Assembly (NCBI GenBank): GCA_964469565.1
Contig: CAYXZD010000009.1
Span: 1 to 64,000 of the forward strand
Origin: GCA-2720975 sp964469565
GTDB taxonomy: Bacteria; Planctomycetota; UBA1135; GCA-002686595
DNA: 64,000 nucleotides
Direction: 5' to 3'
Positions 51,178 through 59,702 of the stretch are shown here, piece after piece. The translations under genes and the position numbers were made by a program. Below the pieces are notes generated by a model. It had not been told where the DNA came from. It saw nothing but the letters and a program-made list of their open reading frames with translations, and did no database searches. How positions within the stretch are numbered: the first letter of the stretch is position 1; the number at the start of each line of letters is the position of its first letter.

Positions 51178-53744
51178 TTCCCGGGACCTGGGCCGGATTG
51201 GGAGTGCTGCTCGTGGTTGGGGCACAGGTTCCTCAAGGATCTCAGATAGCACCCTCCCACGACCCGGATGATTCGGTCGTTGAGTGGCTACACCAGTTGG
51301 AGGAACCAGGGAACCAAGAGAGGTTAGCAGCGGAGAGGGCCCTAGCGGGATGCTTGGAAGGCCCAGAAGCGGGAGCAGTGGTACTCGCCCTCCTCTCGTC
51401 ATTCGAACAATCATCACTTCCCGCGCGCCGAGCTAGGGCTCGGCTATTGAGCCAGGGTGCTCAGTCAAACCACCTCTTTGCCTGCACCGTCTTGGCCTCC
51501 GATGTGGCGGGGAGCGTGCGTCAAAACCTGGTCGACCTGCTAGAGCGGCCCGATTTGTCCTCTGCACCCGTGGGCTTGCGTGAGGACATGCTGGCCCACC
51601 TCGTATTAAACGATCCGCTCAGGGCCATACGGTCCAGAGCGCTTGATGCACTCGGGATCGTCAACACACAAGCCGCCGCCAGTCACCTCGCGCAGCTCGT
51701 GCGCACCCTGCCTGCTCCTGATCGTGCAAGGGCGGCGACAAACCTCGCCCAGACCCGCCAGTCTCAGGCGGCGATCTACGACCTCGTTCAGGGGGGCTTC
51801 GGTGATGGGGAGCCTGCGGGGCGTACGCCAGCGGATGTCCTGGCTCCCCTCCTGCCCGCATACTGCTTGCACTTGGTAGACCGGGGGGATGTGCGTCACA
51901 TGCGGGTTGTCCCGAGTAGCTTCCGCCCTGTGGTGGCTTCCCTGCAGCACCCGGATCAGGAGCTGGTCGATGCGGCGAACAGGGCTCTAGGTGGAATGTT
52001 TGCCCGACTCGCTGAGCAGGGCGATGGTGTGCAGGCCTTGACGATGCTCGACGTTTTGCAGGACGCTGGCTTCGATGAGCTTATGGTGCAGTACCACAAG
52101 GCCCGGCTCGCGCTGTATCCGGGAGGGGATCCACAGAGTGCTCTGCGGGCTGCAGAGGCCATGGGCCGCCTGTACAGGGGAGACTCTGCGTCTAGGGCAG
52201 GACCCACTTCCTCGCCCATCATGAACGCCGCGCGGGTCGAGCAGGCCTTTGATGCCATGCCGCGGCGTGGACGTGTTTGGTTGTTTCGAGCGCACTACAT
52301 GGCAGGGATGGCCCAGATTGGCTTGGGCTTGCTGGCGGATGCCGAGCAGAGCTTCGAGCGGGCTGGCAGCTTCATCGACGCCGTCCGGTCGAATCGTTGG
52401 GACTGGCACGGGGACGGGCTGCGTATTCTGTATTCAGAGGACTTGGCCCATTCGGCCCTGGCAGAACTCGGGCTGGCCCTCGTGCAATTGGCTCGCGGCG
52501 TGGACGCACGGGAGCCGCACGTGCTGGAGCGCCTGTGGCGTGCCTATCGCCACGGGCTGGGTATGCAATTGTTGCACGCCGAGCTGAGCGGAAACTCTCA
52601 AGGTGGCTTGGATGTCCTGTTGGACTCAGAGCTCTCACCCTATCGACTGTTGTTCACTCGCACACCGATGCCCGGCATGAGCATCGATCGAGGGTTGGAA
52701 TTACAGGACAAGTTAGGCCGTGCTTGGGCCACATTGGTTCCCAAGGAAGTCCCAGGATTCGAGCCTCTGACAGGTCTAGGGGAACGGAGTACGGCACTCA
52801 CGGTCGATCCTTTTCCACGCCGCTGGCTCAATGAAATCCTCAATGGGCACCAGTCCTATCTCGTGCGCGAGAGTGAGAGGGTTCAGCGCGCGATCAAGAT
52901 CGACGGTGGGATGGGGTTTGACCTGCAAGAGGAAAACTACACTCGCCTAGATCAGTTGCGCCGAGCGGGTGCGGCGGTCCGTGAGCAAGCGATTCAGCTG
53001 ACCACCGATCCCCAAACCGTTCAGGGGGAGTTGCGTCGTCCCGCTACACTTGCGCTCTGGTTGGCCCGAGACTTGCGGGAAGAGGGCTATCCCGAGCGCG
53101 GGCGGATGGTGGCGGAGCGCATGCGAAGTGACCTCGAAAGTCAGGGGCTGTCCAATGCTTGGTACTTCGTGGGTGTTGAGCGGCTCGTGCGTGCTGACCT
53201 AGTGATTGGCAGTTGCTACACGGATGAGGATGAACCTCTCAGGGCTCAGGAAACCCTGCTTGGAGCTGTGGAACGAATCGATGGAGTCTTGGCCCGCTTG
53301 AATGGCGCTGGGGTGTCTGAGGCAGCGCTGGCACCCTTTAGGAGCCTGCAATCCAGTGCCCTTGTGAGCTTGGCTGTGAACGCAAACGTGCGCCTTGGGC
53401 AACCCAAGCGGGCACTGGAGTATTACGAGAGGGCCTATGCCCTGAGCCAGGACGAATTCATGAACGTCCTATTGGCCTGCTATCGGGCCCGCTCGGGTCG
53501 TATGGATGAAGCGAAGCGTGTCTTGCGCCGGGTGAGGCCCGGCCCGCGCACTTGGTACAACCTCGCTTGCACCTACGCCTTGATGGGCGAGAGTGCCGCA
53601 GCCCTGGATATGTTGGCGGCTGAACTGGATCAGAATCACTCCAGTCAGGCCTCGCGAGAGCGGCAGATGGCGTGGGCTGCGGCGGACCCTGACCTTGCGA
53701 GTCTGCGTAACGACCCGCGATTTCTTGCACTGACGGGCCAGTAG
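51174..53744 (+). CDS. Exported HEAT- and TPR-repeat protein
   Basis: 856 residues. A hydrophobic N-terminus (residues 5-17) looks like a signal peptide. The first third has HEAT-like helices (LRAIRSRALDALGIVNTQ); the last third has TPR-like pairs (QPKRALEYYERAYALSQDEF, WYNLACTYALMGESAAALDML). The middle (about 380-620) is not assigned. No enzyme motif is recognised. The gene overlaps the sigma-54-type regulator, so one is probably the regulator or partner of the other, but one is cytoplasmic and the other likely exported. Confidence 0.7.
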   Translation: MIPGTWAGLGVLLVVGAQVPQGSQIAPSHDPDDSVVEWLHQLEEPGNQERLAAERALAGCLEGPEAGAVVLALLSSFEQSSLPARRARARLLSQGAQSNHLFACTVLASDVAGSVRQNLVDLLERPDLSSAPVGLREDMLAHLVLNDPLRAIRSRALDALGIVNTQAAASHLAQLVRTLPAPDRARAATNLAQTRQSQAAIYDLVQGGFGDGEPAGRTPADVLAPLLPAYCLHLVDRGDVRHMRVVPSSFRPVVASLQHPDQELVDAANRALGGMFARLAEQGDGVQALTMLDVLQDAGFDELMVQYHKARLALYPGGDPQSALRAAEAMGRLYRGDSASRAGPTSSPIMNAARVEQAFDAMPRRGRVWLFRAHYMAGMAQIGLGLLADAEQSFERAGSFIDAVRSNRWDWHGDGLRILYSEDLAHSALAELGLALVQLARGVDAREPHVLERLWRAYRHGLGMQLLHAELSGNSQGGLDVLLDSELSPYRLLFTRTPMPGMSIDRGLELQDKLGRAWATLVPKEVPGFEPLTGLGERSTALTVDPFPRRWLNEILNGHQSYLVRESERVQRAIKIDGGMGFDLQEENYTRLDQLRRAGAAVREQAIQLTTDPQTVQGELRRPATLALWLARDLREEGYPERGRMVAERMRSDLESQGLSNAWYFVGVERLVRADLVIGSCYTDEDEPLRAQETLLGAVERIDGVLARLNGAGVSEAALAPFRSLQSSALVSLAVNANVRLGQPKRALEYYERAYALSQDEFMNVLLACYRARSGRMDEAKRVLRRVRPGPRTWYNLACTYALMGESAAALDMLAAELDQNHSSQASRERQMAWAAADPDLASLRNDPRFLALTGQ

Positions 53745-53876
53745 TCGGGTTCTTGAATGGGCGCACGGGCTGCACTTGTTACATGGTTCAGGGTGTTGGA
53801 CTGAAGACAACTGGGCTCGTGCGGGTGCGCCTTCGCCCGGGTGTCGATACCCTGCCCGCCCACGCAATCCCCCGGC

Positions 53877-53882
53877 GAGGAG
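53877..53882 (+). promoter_or_regulatory. Shine-Dalgarno deciding the RlmI-like start
   Basis: GAGGAG seven bases before ATG 53890. It rules out the longer frame from 53776. A TACCCT box at about 53849-53854 could be the -10. Confidence 0.75.
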
Positions 53883-53889
53883 TTACCCC

Positions 53890-55068
53890 ATGGCGAAGAT
53901 CAAACTAACAGGCAAAGGCAGGCGCTGGGTGCTCGGCGGGCACCCTTGGATCTACAAAGACGATATTGCAGCAGGAACTCCAAAAGCCGGTGAGCTGGTG
54001 GAGGTCGTGGCCCCGAGTGGTGACCCCCTCGGATGGGGGTTGTACAGTGACGCATCGCGCATTGCCGTCCGGCTCGTGACGCGCAGTCCCGATCAACCCA
54101 ACCGGGAGTTTTGGATGCATCGTGTCCAGCGAGCAGTCGATGCCCGAGAGGCGATGGGCATGTTGGAGCCGCAGGGCGCATGCAGGCTCATCGCGGGAGA
54201 TGCGGACGGCTTGCCGGGTATGGTGGTGGATCGTTATGGCCAAACCCTCGTTCTTCAATTGGGCACGCAGGCGGCGGACCGCATGGCAGGCTTTCTCGTC
54301 GAGCTTCTTCACGAAGGATTGCCCTTTGAGGTCCAGGCCATCGTCGATCGATCTGACACGGCGGTGCGCAAGCTCGAAAACCTTGAGAAGCGTGTCGAGG
54401 TACTGCAAGGAAGTGTGACAGGCCCGATTGAGGTCCGCGATGACGATCTCGTTTATGCCGTGGATGCATTCCAGGGTCACAAGACGGGTCACTATCTCGA
54501 CCAAGTCCATAATCGCCGTCGGGCGGCGGCATTGAGTCCTGGGCAGAGTGTTCTTGATGCGTTTTCCTATGACGGCCTGTTTGGAATTCGGGCGGCTTTG
54601 GCGGGAGCAGAGAGTGTGCTTTGTCTCGACCAGAACAGTTCGGCATGCGAGCGAGTCCTCGTCAACGCCAAGCTCAACGGAGTCGAGGATCGCGTGCGGG
54701 TGGAGAAAGTCAACTGCATGAAAAACCTGCGCGCGCGGGCTGAGGAGGGTGAGGAGTACGGTGTGGTGATTCTCGACCCGCCTGCATTCGCCAGAAGCAA
54801 GCGCGAACGAGCCGGGGCTGAACGCGGTTATGTGGAGCTGGCCCGCCGTGGACTGGCGTTGACATGTCAGGGCGGTTCCCTTGTGAGCGCGAGCTGTTCG
54901 TACAATGTGAGCCAACAGGACTTTCAGGGGTTCCTTTCGTCTGCCGCACACCTCTCAGGGCGTGATGTTTGGCTGGAGGAATTGGCCGCTGCTTCTCCCG
55001 ATCACCCTCAGTTGTTGACCTTGCCCGAGAGCGCCTACCTCAAGTGCGCGTTTCTAAGGGTGGACTGA
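53890..55068 (+). CDS. RlmI-like 23S rRNA cytosine-5 methyltransferase
   Basis: About 392 residues. N-terminal PUA-like domain (GKGRRWVLGGHPWIYKDDI), EEHRE-like central part and a SAM domain: VLDAFSYDGLFGIRAAL (motif I), VLCLDQNSSACERV, ILDPPAFARSKRE (motif IV) and SASCSYNVSQQDF (the family's conserved Ser-Cys-Ser motif). RlmI makes m5C in 23S rRNA; the assignment to the exact position is inference. A paralogous PUA-less methyltransferase lies at 6607-7515. Upstream of thiS by 40 bp. Confidence 0.9.
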   Translation: MAKIKLTGKGRRWVLGGHPWIYKDDIAAGTPKAGELVEVVAPSGDPLGWGLYSDASRIAVRLVTRSPDQPNREFWMHRVQRAVDAREAMGMLEPQGACRLIAGDADGLPGMVVDRYGQTLVLQLGTQAADRMAGFLVELLHEGLPFEVQAIVDRSDTAVRKLENLEKRVEVLQGSVTGPIEVRDDDLVYAVDAFQGHKTGHYLDQVHNRRRAAALSPGQSVLDAFSYDGLFGIRAALAGAESVLCLDQNSSACERVLVNAKLNGVEDRVRVEKVNCMKNLRARAEEGEEYGVVILDPPAFARSKRERAGAERGYVELARRGLALTCQGGSLVSASCSYNVSQQDFQGFLSSAAHLSGRDVWLEELAAASPDHPQLLTLPESAYLKCAFLRVD

Positions 55069-55093
55069 ACTGCCCCCTCGGGGCTTCAATCGC

Positions 55094-55099
55094 TATCCT
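55094..55099 (+). promoter_or_regulatory. Candidate -10 box, leaderless start of thiS
   Basis: TATCCT followed by eight bases and ATG 55108. A promoter between the methyltransferase and thiS would let the thiazole genes be expressed separately. Confidence 0.35.
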
Positions 55100-55107
55100 G
55101 ATCATCC

Positions 55108-55320
55108 ATGCCTGATTTGATTTCGATCCACCTCAACGGCGAGCCCGTGCGAATTGAGCGCGGGACGCTCCTCGAAGACTTGGTCCGTTCCCGTGGCCAC
55201 AGTTCCGAGCAGGTAGCTGTTGAGGTCAACCACGAGCTTGTTCCCCGCAAGGCTCGTTCAGAACACCCTTTGCAGCCCGGGGATCGGGTTGAATTCGTGA
55301 CCCTTGTCGGAGGGGGTTGA
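55108..55320 (+). CDS. thiS: Sulfur carrier protein ThiS
   Basis: 70 residues of the beta-grasp (ubiquitin-like) fold, ending VEFVTLVGGG, so the C-terminal Gly-Gly that becomes the thiocarboxylate is present. SIHLNGEPVRIERGTLLEDLVRS and VAVEVNHELVPRK are typical. It donates sulfur for the thiazole ring of thiamine. thiG starts 13 bases downstream. ThiF and ThiH or ThiO are not in this window. Confidence 0.93.
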   Translation: MPDLISIHLNGEPVRIERGTLLEDLVRSRGHSSEQVAVEVNHELVPRKARSEHPLQPGDRVEFVTLVGGG

Positions 55321-55333
55321 GATCTCACCCATA

Positions 55334-56161
55334 ATGACCATGCACAATCCACTGTCCCAAAACGATGCCCTGCAGGTGGCCGGGTTGGAACTAAGCTCGC
55401 GCCTGCTCGTGGGTACGGGCAAGTACGCGAACCTCGAACAGACCGAGCAGGCCCTTGCCTTGAGCGGCACGCAAATGGTGACCGTGGCGATTCGGCGGCT
55501 TGATGCGGGCGCAACTTCTGAGCGAACCTTGATGGATGTGGTTCGGTCGGGGGGCTACCACGTGCTTCCCAACACGGCCGGTTGCTTTGATGAAGCCAGC
55601 GCAGTACGCACCGCATGCCTAGCACGGGATCTGCTGGAAACGGACCTCATCAAACTCGAGGTGCTTGGCGATCCGCGCACACTTCTTCCCGACCCGGTGG
55701 GCACCCTAGCTGCTACCGAGAAGTTGGTGAGCATGGGCTTTCGGGTCATGGTGTACACATCAGACGACCCGCGCCTAGCAGTCCATCTTGCTGAATTAGG
55801 AGTCTCAAGTGTGATGCCAGCAGGTTCCCCGATTGGTTCGGGGCGGGGGATTCTCAATCCAACAAATATGCAGCTGATCCTCGAGTTGGTGGATGTGCCC
55901 GTGATCGTGGATGCTGGTGTCGGTACAGCTTCAGATGTGGCCGTGGCCATGGAGTTGGGGGCTGCGGGTGTCTTGCTCAACACCGGCATTGCAGGGGCAA
56001 AGGATCCGCTGGGTATGGCGACTGCAATGGCCCAGGCCTGTCGAGCGGGGCGCGGAGCGCATCTAGCAGGACGCATCCCCCGACGTTTGTATGCAAATGC
56101 TTCTTCACCTGAGGAGGGCCTCATCGAAGAGGCTGGACCTTCCCCCGCAGGCGTCTCTTGA
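55334..56161 (+). CDS. thiG: Thiazole synthase ThiG
   Basis: About 275 residues of TIM-barrel fold. GLELSSRLLVGTGKY, the Lys in TDLIKLEVLGDPRTLLPD (Schiff base with 1-deoxyxylulose 5-phosphate), PAGSPIGSGRGI and VDAGVGTASDVAVAMELGA are the family signatures. It builds the thiazole phosphate of thiamine from DXP, dehydroglycine and ThiS-thiocarboxylate. ATG 55334 was chosen; ATG 55340 is equally possible and TTG 55304 inside thiS less likely. The stop TGA overlaps the CPBP gene start. Confidence 0.93.
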   Translation: MTMHNPLSQNDALQVAGLELSSRLLVGTGKYANLEQTEQALALSGTQMVTVAIRRLDAGATSERTLMDVVRSGGYHVLPNTAGCFDEASAVRTACLARDLLETDLIKLEVLGDPRTLLPDPVGTLAATEKLVSMGFRVMVYTSDDPRLAVHLAELGVSSVMPAGSPIGSGRGILNPTNMQLILELVDVPVIVDAGVGTASDVAVAMELGAAGVLLNTGIAGAKDPLGMATAMAQACRAGRGAHLAGRIPRRLYANASSPEEGLIEEAGPSPAGVS

Positions 56162-57006
56162 GCCTCGGCTCCGCCGTGATGGTGGCGATGGGGGAAAGCA
56201 CGGTGATTCCATGGGTGGCGCTGGGCCTGCTCCTGGTTGGAGCGGGTCTTGCCTTTGTTGCTTTCAGGGGGCTAGCCCGGGCATGGCCGCAGCCCACTGC
56301 CACGGATGGGGCACCCCTTTATTGGCTGGCAGTGGCCATCGCCGCCAATGCACTCGGGCTGGTCCTAGCCCAGTGGCTGGTCATCGACGGTTCTGATGCA
56401 GCGGAGTTCGCAGCGGGGCCCTGGAGTCTTCCCCAACAACTGCTGGTCATGGTGGGGGGCAGCCTCGGGGGGGGGGTGTGCGCGCTCCTTTGGGCCCGCG
56501 GACAGTCCAACCGCCTGGGCTTAACCGGTGCAAGTCCGTCTAACAGTTCCCAGGCCCTCTGCGGAGCTTGCCTAGCTTGGTTACTTTGCCTCCCAGGGCT
56601 CTTTGGAATGGGACTTCTCTGGCGTTGGTTGCTCCAACTCCTGCACGGGGCTCCCGCTCAGCCCCAAGAGTGGGCTGCGCGATTTGAAGCTGCCCAAGGA
56701 TGGCCCCTCATCGTGGCGGCCTTCTTGGCCATTTTCGTTGCGCCCCTCTTGGAAGAGTTGACCTTTCGCGGCTTGTTGCAATCGGTGCTCATCCCACGCA
56801 TTGGGCCGAAGTGGGGCATTGGCTTGACCGCGGCTGTTTTCGCAGCCCTGCATGATACGCCTAGCTTCTTGCCGGTGTTCGCATTGGCGGCGCTCTTAGG
56901 GGTGATCATGTGGCGAACCCAGTCAATCTGGGCGTGTGTGGCAGTCCACTCGCTTCACAATGCTCTGCAGATCGGCCTGCTAGCTTCTTCCCTCCTCGGG
57001 GCCTAA
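56158..57006 (+). CDS. CPBP-family intramembrane protease (Abi)
   Basis: About 282 residues with seven or so membrane segments. The CAAX-protease (Rce1-like) site shows APLLEELTFRGLL (motif 1 Glu-Glu and Arg), AAVFAALHD (motif 2 His) and VHSLHNAL (motif 3 His). It may cleave or sense membrane peptides; substrates are unknown. TTG 56158 overlaps the thiG stop and would be translationally coupled; ATG 56179 or 56188 are alternatives. A G10 run lies in the coding region at 56467-56476. Confidence 0.82.
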   Translation: MSLGSAVMVAMGESTVIPWVALGLLLVGAGLAFVAFRGLARAWPQPTATDGAPLYWLAVAIAANALGLVLAQWLVIDGSDAAEFAAGPWSLPQQLLVMVGGSLGGGVCALLWARGQSNRLGLTGASPSNSSQALCGACLAWLLCLPGLFGMGLLWRWLLQLLHGAPAQPQEWAARFEAAQGWPLIVAAFLAIFVAPLLEELTFRGLLQSVLIPRIGPKWGIGLTAAVFAALHDTPSFLPVFALAALLGVIMWRTQSIWACVAVHSLHNALQIGLLASSLLGA

Positions 57007-57015
57007 CGTGGGGGC

Positions 57016-57537
57016 ATGAGCCACTTTCCATCCGAGGGTCTGTTTACTCCCCTGCACGGCGGTGCCTTCGCGGCCAACAACGCAGTCTTGACCGGAGAGC
57101 TTCATCTAGCAGAGGACGCGAGCGTCTGGTTTGGGTGCGTCTTGCGCGGGGATGATGCGCCTCTGAGAGTGGGACGGCGCAGTAACATTCAGGACCTGAG
57201 TATGGTGCATGCAGACCCGGGTATTGAGAACATCATCGGTGCGGAGGTGACCGTGGGGCACGGTTGTGTATTGCACGGTGCACGCGTGGGGGACCGAACA
57301 CTGGTTGGAATGGGGGCTGTTCTCCTTGCGGGTTCAGTGATCGGCGAGGAGTGCATCATCGCAGCTGGAGCAATCGTGCGGGAGGGAGCCGTGATTCCAC
57401 CACGATCATTGGTGGCAGGGGTTCCGGGGAAGATCCTGCGATCGGTCACTGATGAAGAGGTGGCCTCGATCTTGGACAGCGCCGAAGGATACGTGCGTAA
57501 GGTTCGTCAGTATTTACCCGAAGGGCATCAGGACTAG
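57016..57537 (+). CDS. Gamma carbonic anhydrase-like acyltransferase-fold protein
   Basis: 173 residues of left-handed beta-helix (hexapeptide repeat) fold. SVWFGCVLRGDDAPLRVGRRSNIQD, then VHADPG and VGHGCVLHGARVGD carry the zinc His residues expected in gamma carbonic anhydrases (YrdA/CaiE group); GAVIPPRSLVAGVPGKILR is the conserved C-terminal part. Carbonic anhydrase activity is plausible but weak in many relatives. It starts nine bases after the CPBP gene and is followed by larE. Confidence 0.88.
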   Translation: MSHFPSEGLFTPLHGGAFAANNAVLTGELHLAEDASVWFGCVLRGDDAPLRVGRRSNIQDLSMVHADPGIENIIGAEVTVGHGCVLHGARVGDRTLVGMGAVLLAGSVIGEECIIAAGAIVREGAVIPPRSLVAGVPGKILRSVTDEEVASILDSAEGYVRKVRQYLPEGHQD

Positions 57538-57541
57538 GCCA

Positions 57542-58354
57542 TTGGAGTACGGAGCGAAGATCGCCCAGTTGCAGGCTCAGCTCGATGCGCTTGCTGGTCG
57601 TGAGGGATCCGGTGGTCTGCTTGTGGCCTTTTCAGGTGGGGTGGACTCAGCAGTGCTCTTGGCGAGTGCGAAACTCGCCCTTGGCAGGCGAGCCATTGGG
57701 GTGATTGCAGACTCTGCATCCCTGCCCCGTAGCGAACTCACGCATGCCCGGGATGTGGCGCGGCACTTGGGTGCTCGATTGGTGGAAGTACGGACAGACG
57801 AACTACAGGAGCCCGCCTATCGAGCCAATTCGGGCCGACGCTGCTATCACTGTAAGAACGCTTTGTTTGAGGCGATGGAGGAGGTCGCCCGGGCTGAGGG
57901 TATTACAAACCTAGCGTTCGGTGAGATTGTTGAAGACCGCTTGGATCACCGACCCGGGGCTCAGGCTGCAGCGGAGCGTCACATCCTGAGCCCGCTCTGC
58001 GATGCAGGTTTGGGAAAAGAGGACGTTCGGCGTCGGGCCCGGGAATTGGGGCTCCCGAATTGGGAAAAGGCGGCCAGCGCCTGCCTCGCCTCACGAATCC
58101 CGACCGGCACGCCGGTGAGTGAAGCCCTCTTAGGCCAGGTGGAGCGGGCCGAAGCGGCCTTGAAGGAACTGGGACTTCGGGATCTGCGTGTGCGCCACTT
58201 TGGGAGCCAGGCTCGTCTAGAAGTCGGGGAGGCTGACTGGGACCTCGCCCAGACCCTACAGGCTAGGGTGCAAGCGAGCCTAGCGGACTGCGGCTTTGAA
58301 GCGGTCGAGTGGGCCCGTTATGTGCCGGCTCACCTGCGCAATCGCACTGTTTAG
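57542..58354 (+). CDS. larE: ATP-dependent sacrificial sulfur transferase LarE
   Basis: About 270 residues of PP-loop ATPase. LVAFSGGVDSAVLL is the PP-loop; RRCYHCKNALF and ASACLASRIPTG follow, the latter holding the Cys that in the single-Cys LarE type gives up its sulfur. LarE builds the pyridinium-3,5-bisthiocarboxylate nickel pincer cofactor of lactate racemase and relatives. LarB and LarC are not in the window. TTG 57542 is the first in-frame start after the carbonic anhydrase stop; ATG 57452 would overlap that gene by 86 bp and is not favoured. Confidence 0.88.
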   Translation: MEYGAKIAQLQAQLDALAGREGSGGLLVAFSGGVDSAVLLASAKLALGRRAIGVIADSASLPRSELTHARDVARHLGARLVEVRTDELQEPAYRANSGRRCYHCKNALFEAMEEVARAEGITNLAFGEIVEDRLDHRPGAQAAAERHILSPLCDAGLGKEDVRRRARELGLPNWEKAASACLASRIPTGTPVSEALLGQVERAEAALKELGLRDLRVRHFGSQARLEVGEADWDLAQTLQARVQASLADCGFEAVEWARYVPAHLRNRTV

Positions 58355-58452
58355 GAATCCCCATTTGGGTCTCTGCCCGCGAGGAGAGCCCGTTTTCAAG
58401 CTCGAGGGGCAAAGCCCTCCGGCGGAATGGTCGATGGTGATTGGGTATTCCT

Positions 58453-58893
58453 ATGAAGATTCTATCCTGCAACCTATATCGTGGCCTTCAGGGCCGCCGT
58501 CTGGGCTTTACCATGGTCGAGGTCATGATTGCCGTAGGGGTCATGTTGGTGTCCGTGTTGGCCGCCCTGAGTAGCCAAGCGACATCGAGTAATCTCATCC
58601 AAACAAGTCGAGAAACCGACCTCGCCATGGGGGACCTGCAGGCGTGCATGGAGCAGATTCTGACTCTCACAACGGATGACATTCCCGTTGCGGGATCGCT
58701 CTATGAGGAGGGCCAGCCCATCACCCAATACGCGAATCTCAATCTCGAGGGGGAGGTCATGGTGGCCACCTATCCAGGTTTCGTACAGGGACTTAGCGTT
58801 CCTGATCCGCTGGAGATCGTGCTGACGGTTACCTGGCAGGACTACGGGCGCCGGACCCGCAATCTGATCCTGCGATCGGTGAAGGTCCAATGA
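58453..58893 (+). CDS. Pseudopilin (PilV/GspI-like)
   Basis: About 146 residues with a type IV prepilin N-terminus: short basic leader ending RRLG, then FTMVEVMIAVGVMLVSVLAAL, so the prepilin peptidase cuts before Phe and Glu5 is present. The rest is a short globular domain. It is the first of three pilin-like genes and would be a minor pseudopilin of a type II secretion or type IV pilus system. ATG 58453 chosen; TTG 58441 is the alternative. The stop overlaps the next gene by four bases. Confidence 0.82.
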   Translation: MKILSCNLYRGLQGRRLGFTMVEVMIAVGVMLVSVLAALSSQATSSNLIQTSRETDLAMGDLQACMEQILTLTTDDIPVAGSLYEEGQPITQYANLNLEGEVMVATYPGFVQGLSVPDPLEIVLTVTWQDYGRRTRNLILRSVKVQ

Positions 58894-59687
58894 AGCGACG
58901 TTTTCCTATGCACTCCAGCCAGTCTGGAGTCAGCCTAATCGAGGTTGTCCTCGTGAGCGCCATCCTGACCCTCCTCGCCAAGACGCTGGGGGAGAGCTCG
59001 GACAGCATGAGCCGCATGACGAACAGGGGCAGTACCCGGACCCTGCTCCAAATCGAGGGGCACAAGACCATGGATGCGCTGATCGAAGGCCTCGGCCATT
59101 CCTCCGTGCGTACGCTCAATGGCAAGTCCTATCCGTTCACCTTTGACGACGCAGACGCAGGTGTTCAATTCAGCGAGCATACCCATGCTCTTCCCACCAT
59201 GGAAGCTCAGGATGGGGACAGTGATTTCGGGACATTGCGCGAAGTAGTTTTTGTTCTGCCCGCTGACCTCGACTCAGACGGTCGGCCTGACATGGACGTG
59301 GATCTCAACGGAGTTCCCGAGTTGGACGGCGATGGCGATGGTGTGCGCAGTGAATCTTTCGATGACATCGACGGGTTGTGGGATCCTCTCACTGCAACGA
59401 TCGATTCTGAAACTGGTGTCGTTTGGGACCACACTGAACATAGCATTGTGCTTGTGACCGATTCGGATGGCGTCAATCGGCTCCAGCGCCGTCTCGACGG
59501 GGACGCCACGACTGCACAGACCATTGCGACTCATGTCGAACGCATCCAAGTGGATTCACCTGCTACGAGCCTGTGGACCATTCCTCTGAACTCCTTGCGT
59601 ATCCAGGTGTTTTTCAGGCGTCTCGATAGCCGAGGCGTGCTTTTTTCCCACACCGCTGAAGTCGTTGTGGCCCTCAAGAACCCGTAG
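58890..59687 (+). CDS. Pseudopilin (PilW/GspJ-like) with Asp-rich calcium-like loop
   Basis: 265 residues. Leader ending SQSG followed by VSLIEVVLVSAILTLLAK, a prepilin cleavage site with Glu5. The middle contains an acidic, Asp/Gly-rich stretch (LDSDGRPDMDVDL and ELDGDGDGVRSE) resembling DxDxDG calcium-binding loops of dockerins or thrombospondin-type repeats. Minor pseudopilin J proteins often bind calcium. It overlaps the preceding pseudopilin and precedes the PilX-like gene by 15 bp. Confidence 0.82.
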   Translation: MKRRFPMHSSQSGVSLIEVVLVSAILTLLAKTLGESSDSMSRMTNRGSTRTLLQIEGHKTMDALIEGLGHSSVRTLNGKSYPFTFDDADAGVQFSEHTHALPTMEAQDGDSDFGTLREVVFVLPADLDSDGRPDMDVDLNGVPELDGDGDGVRSESFDDIDGLWDPLTATIDSETGVVWDHTEHSIVLVTDSDGVNRLQRRLDGDATTAQTIATHVERIQVDSPATSLWTIPLNSLRIQVFFRRLDSRGVLFSHTAEVVVALKNP

Positions 59688-59702
59688 CCCGTCAACGAGC
59701 CC

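Noticed and set aside
58355..58452. GCAAAGCCCTCCGGCGG upstream of the first pseudopilin, similar to part of the c-di-GMP-I (GEMM) riboswitch
   Set aside because: Only the 3' core phrase matches; the required GGCAAACC with its tetraloop hairpin and the second stem with tetraloop receptor are absent. It is better explained as a GAGGG/CCCTC hairpin.
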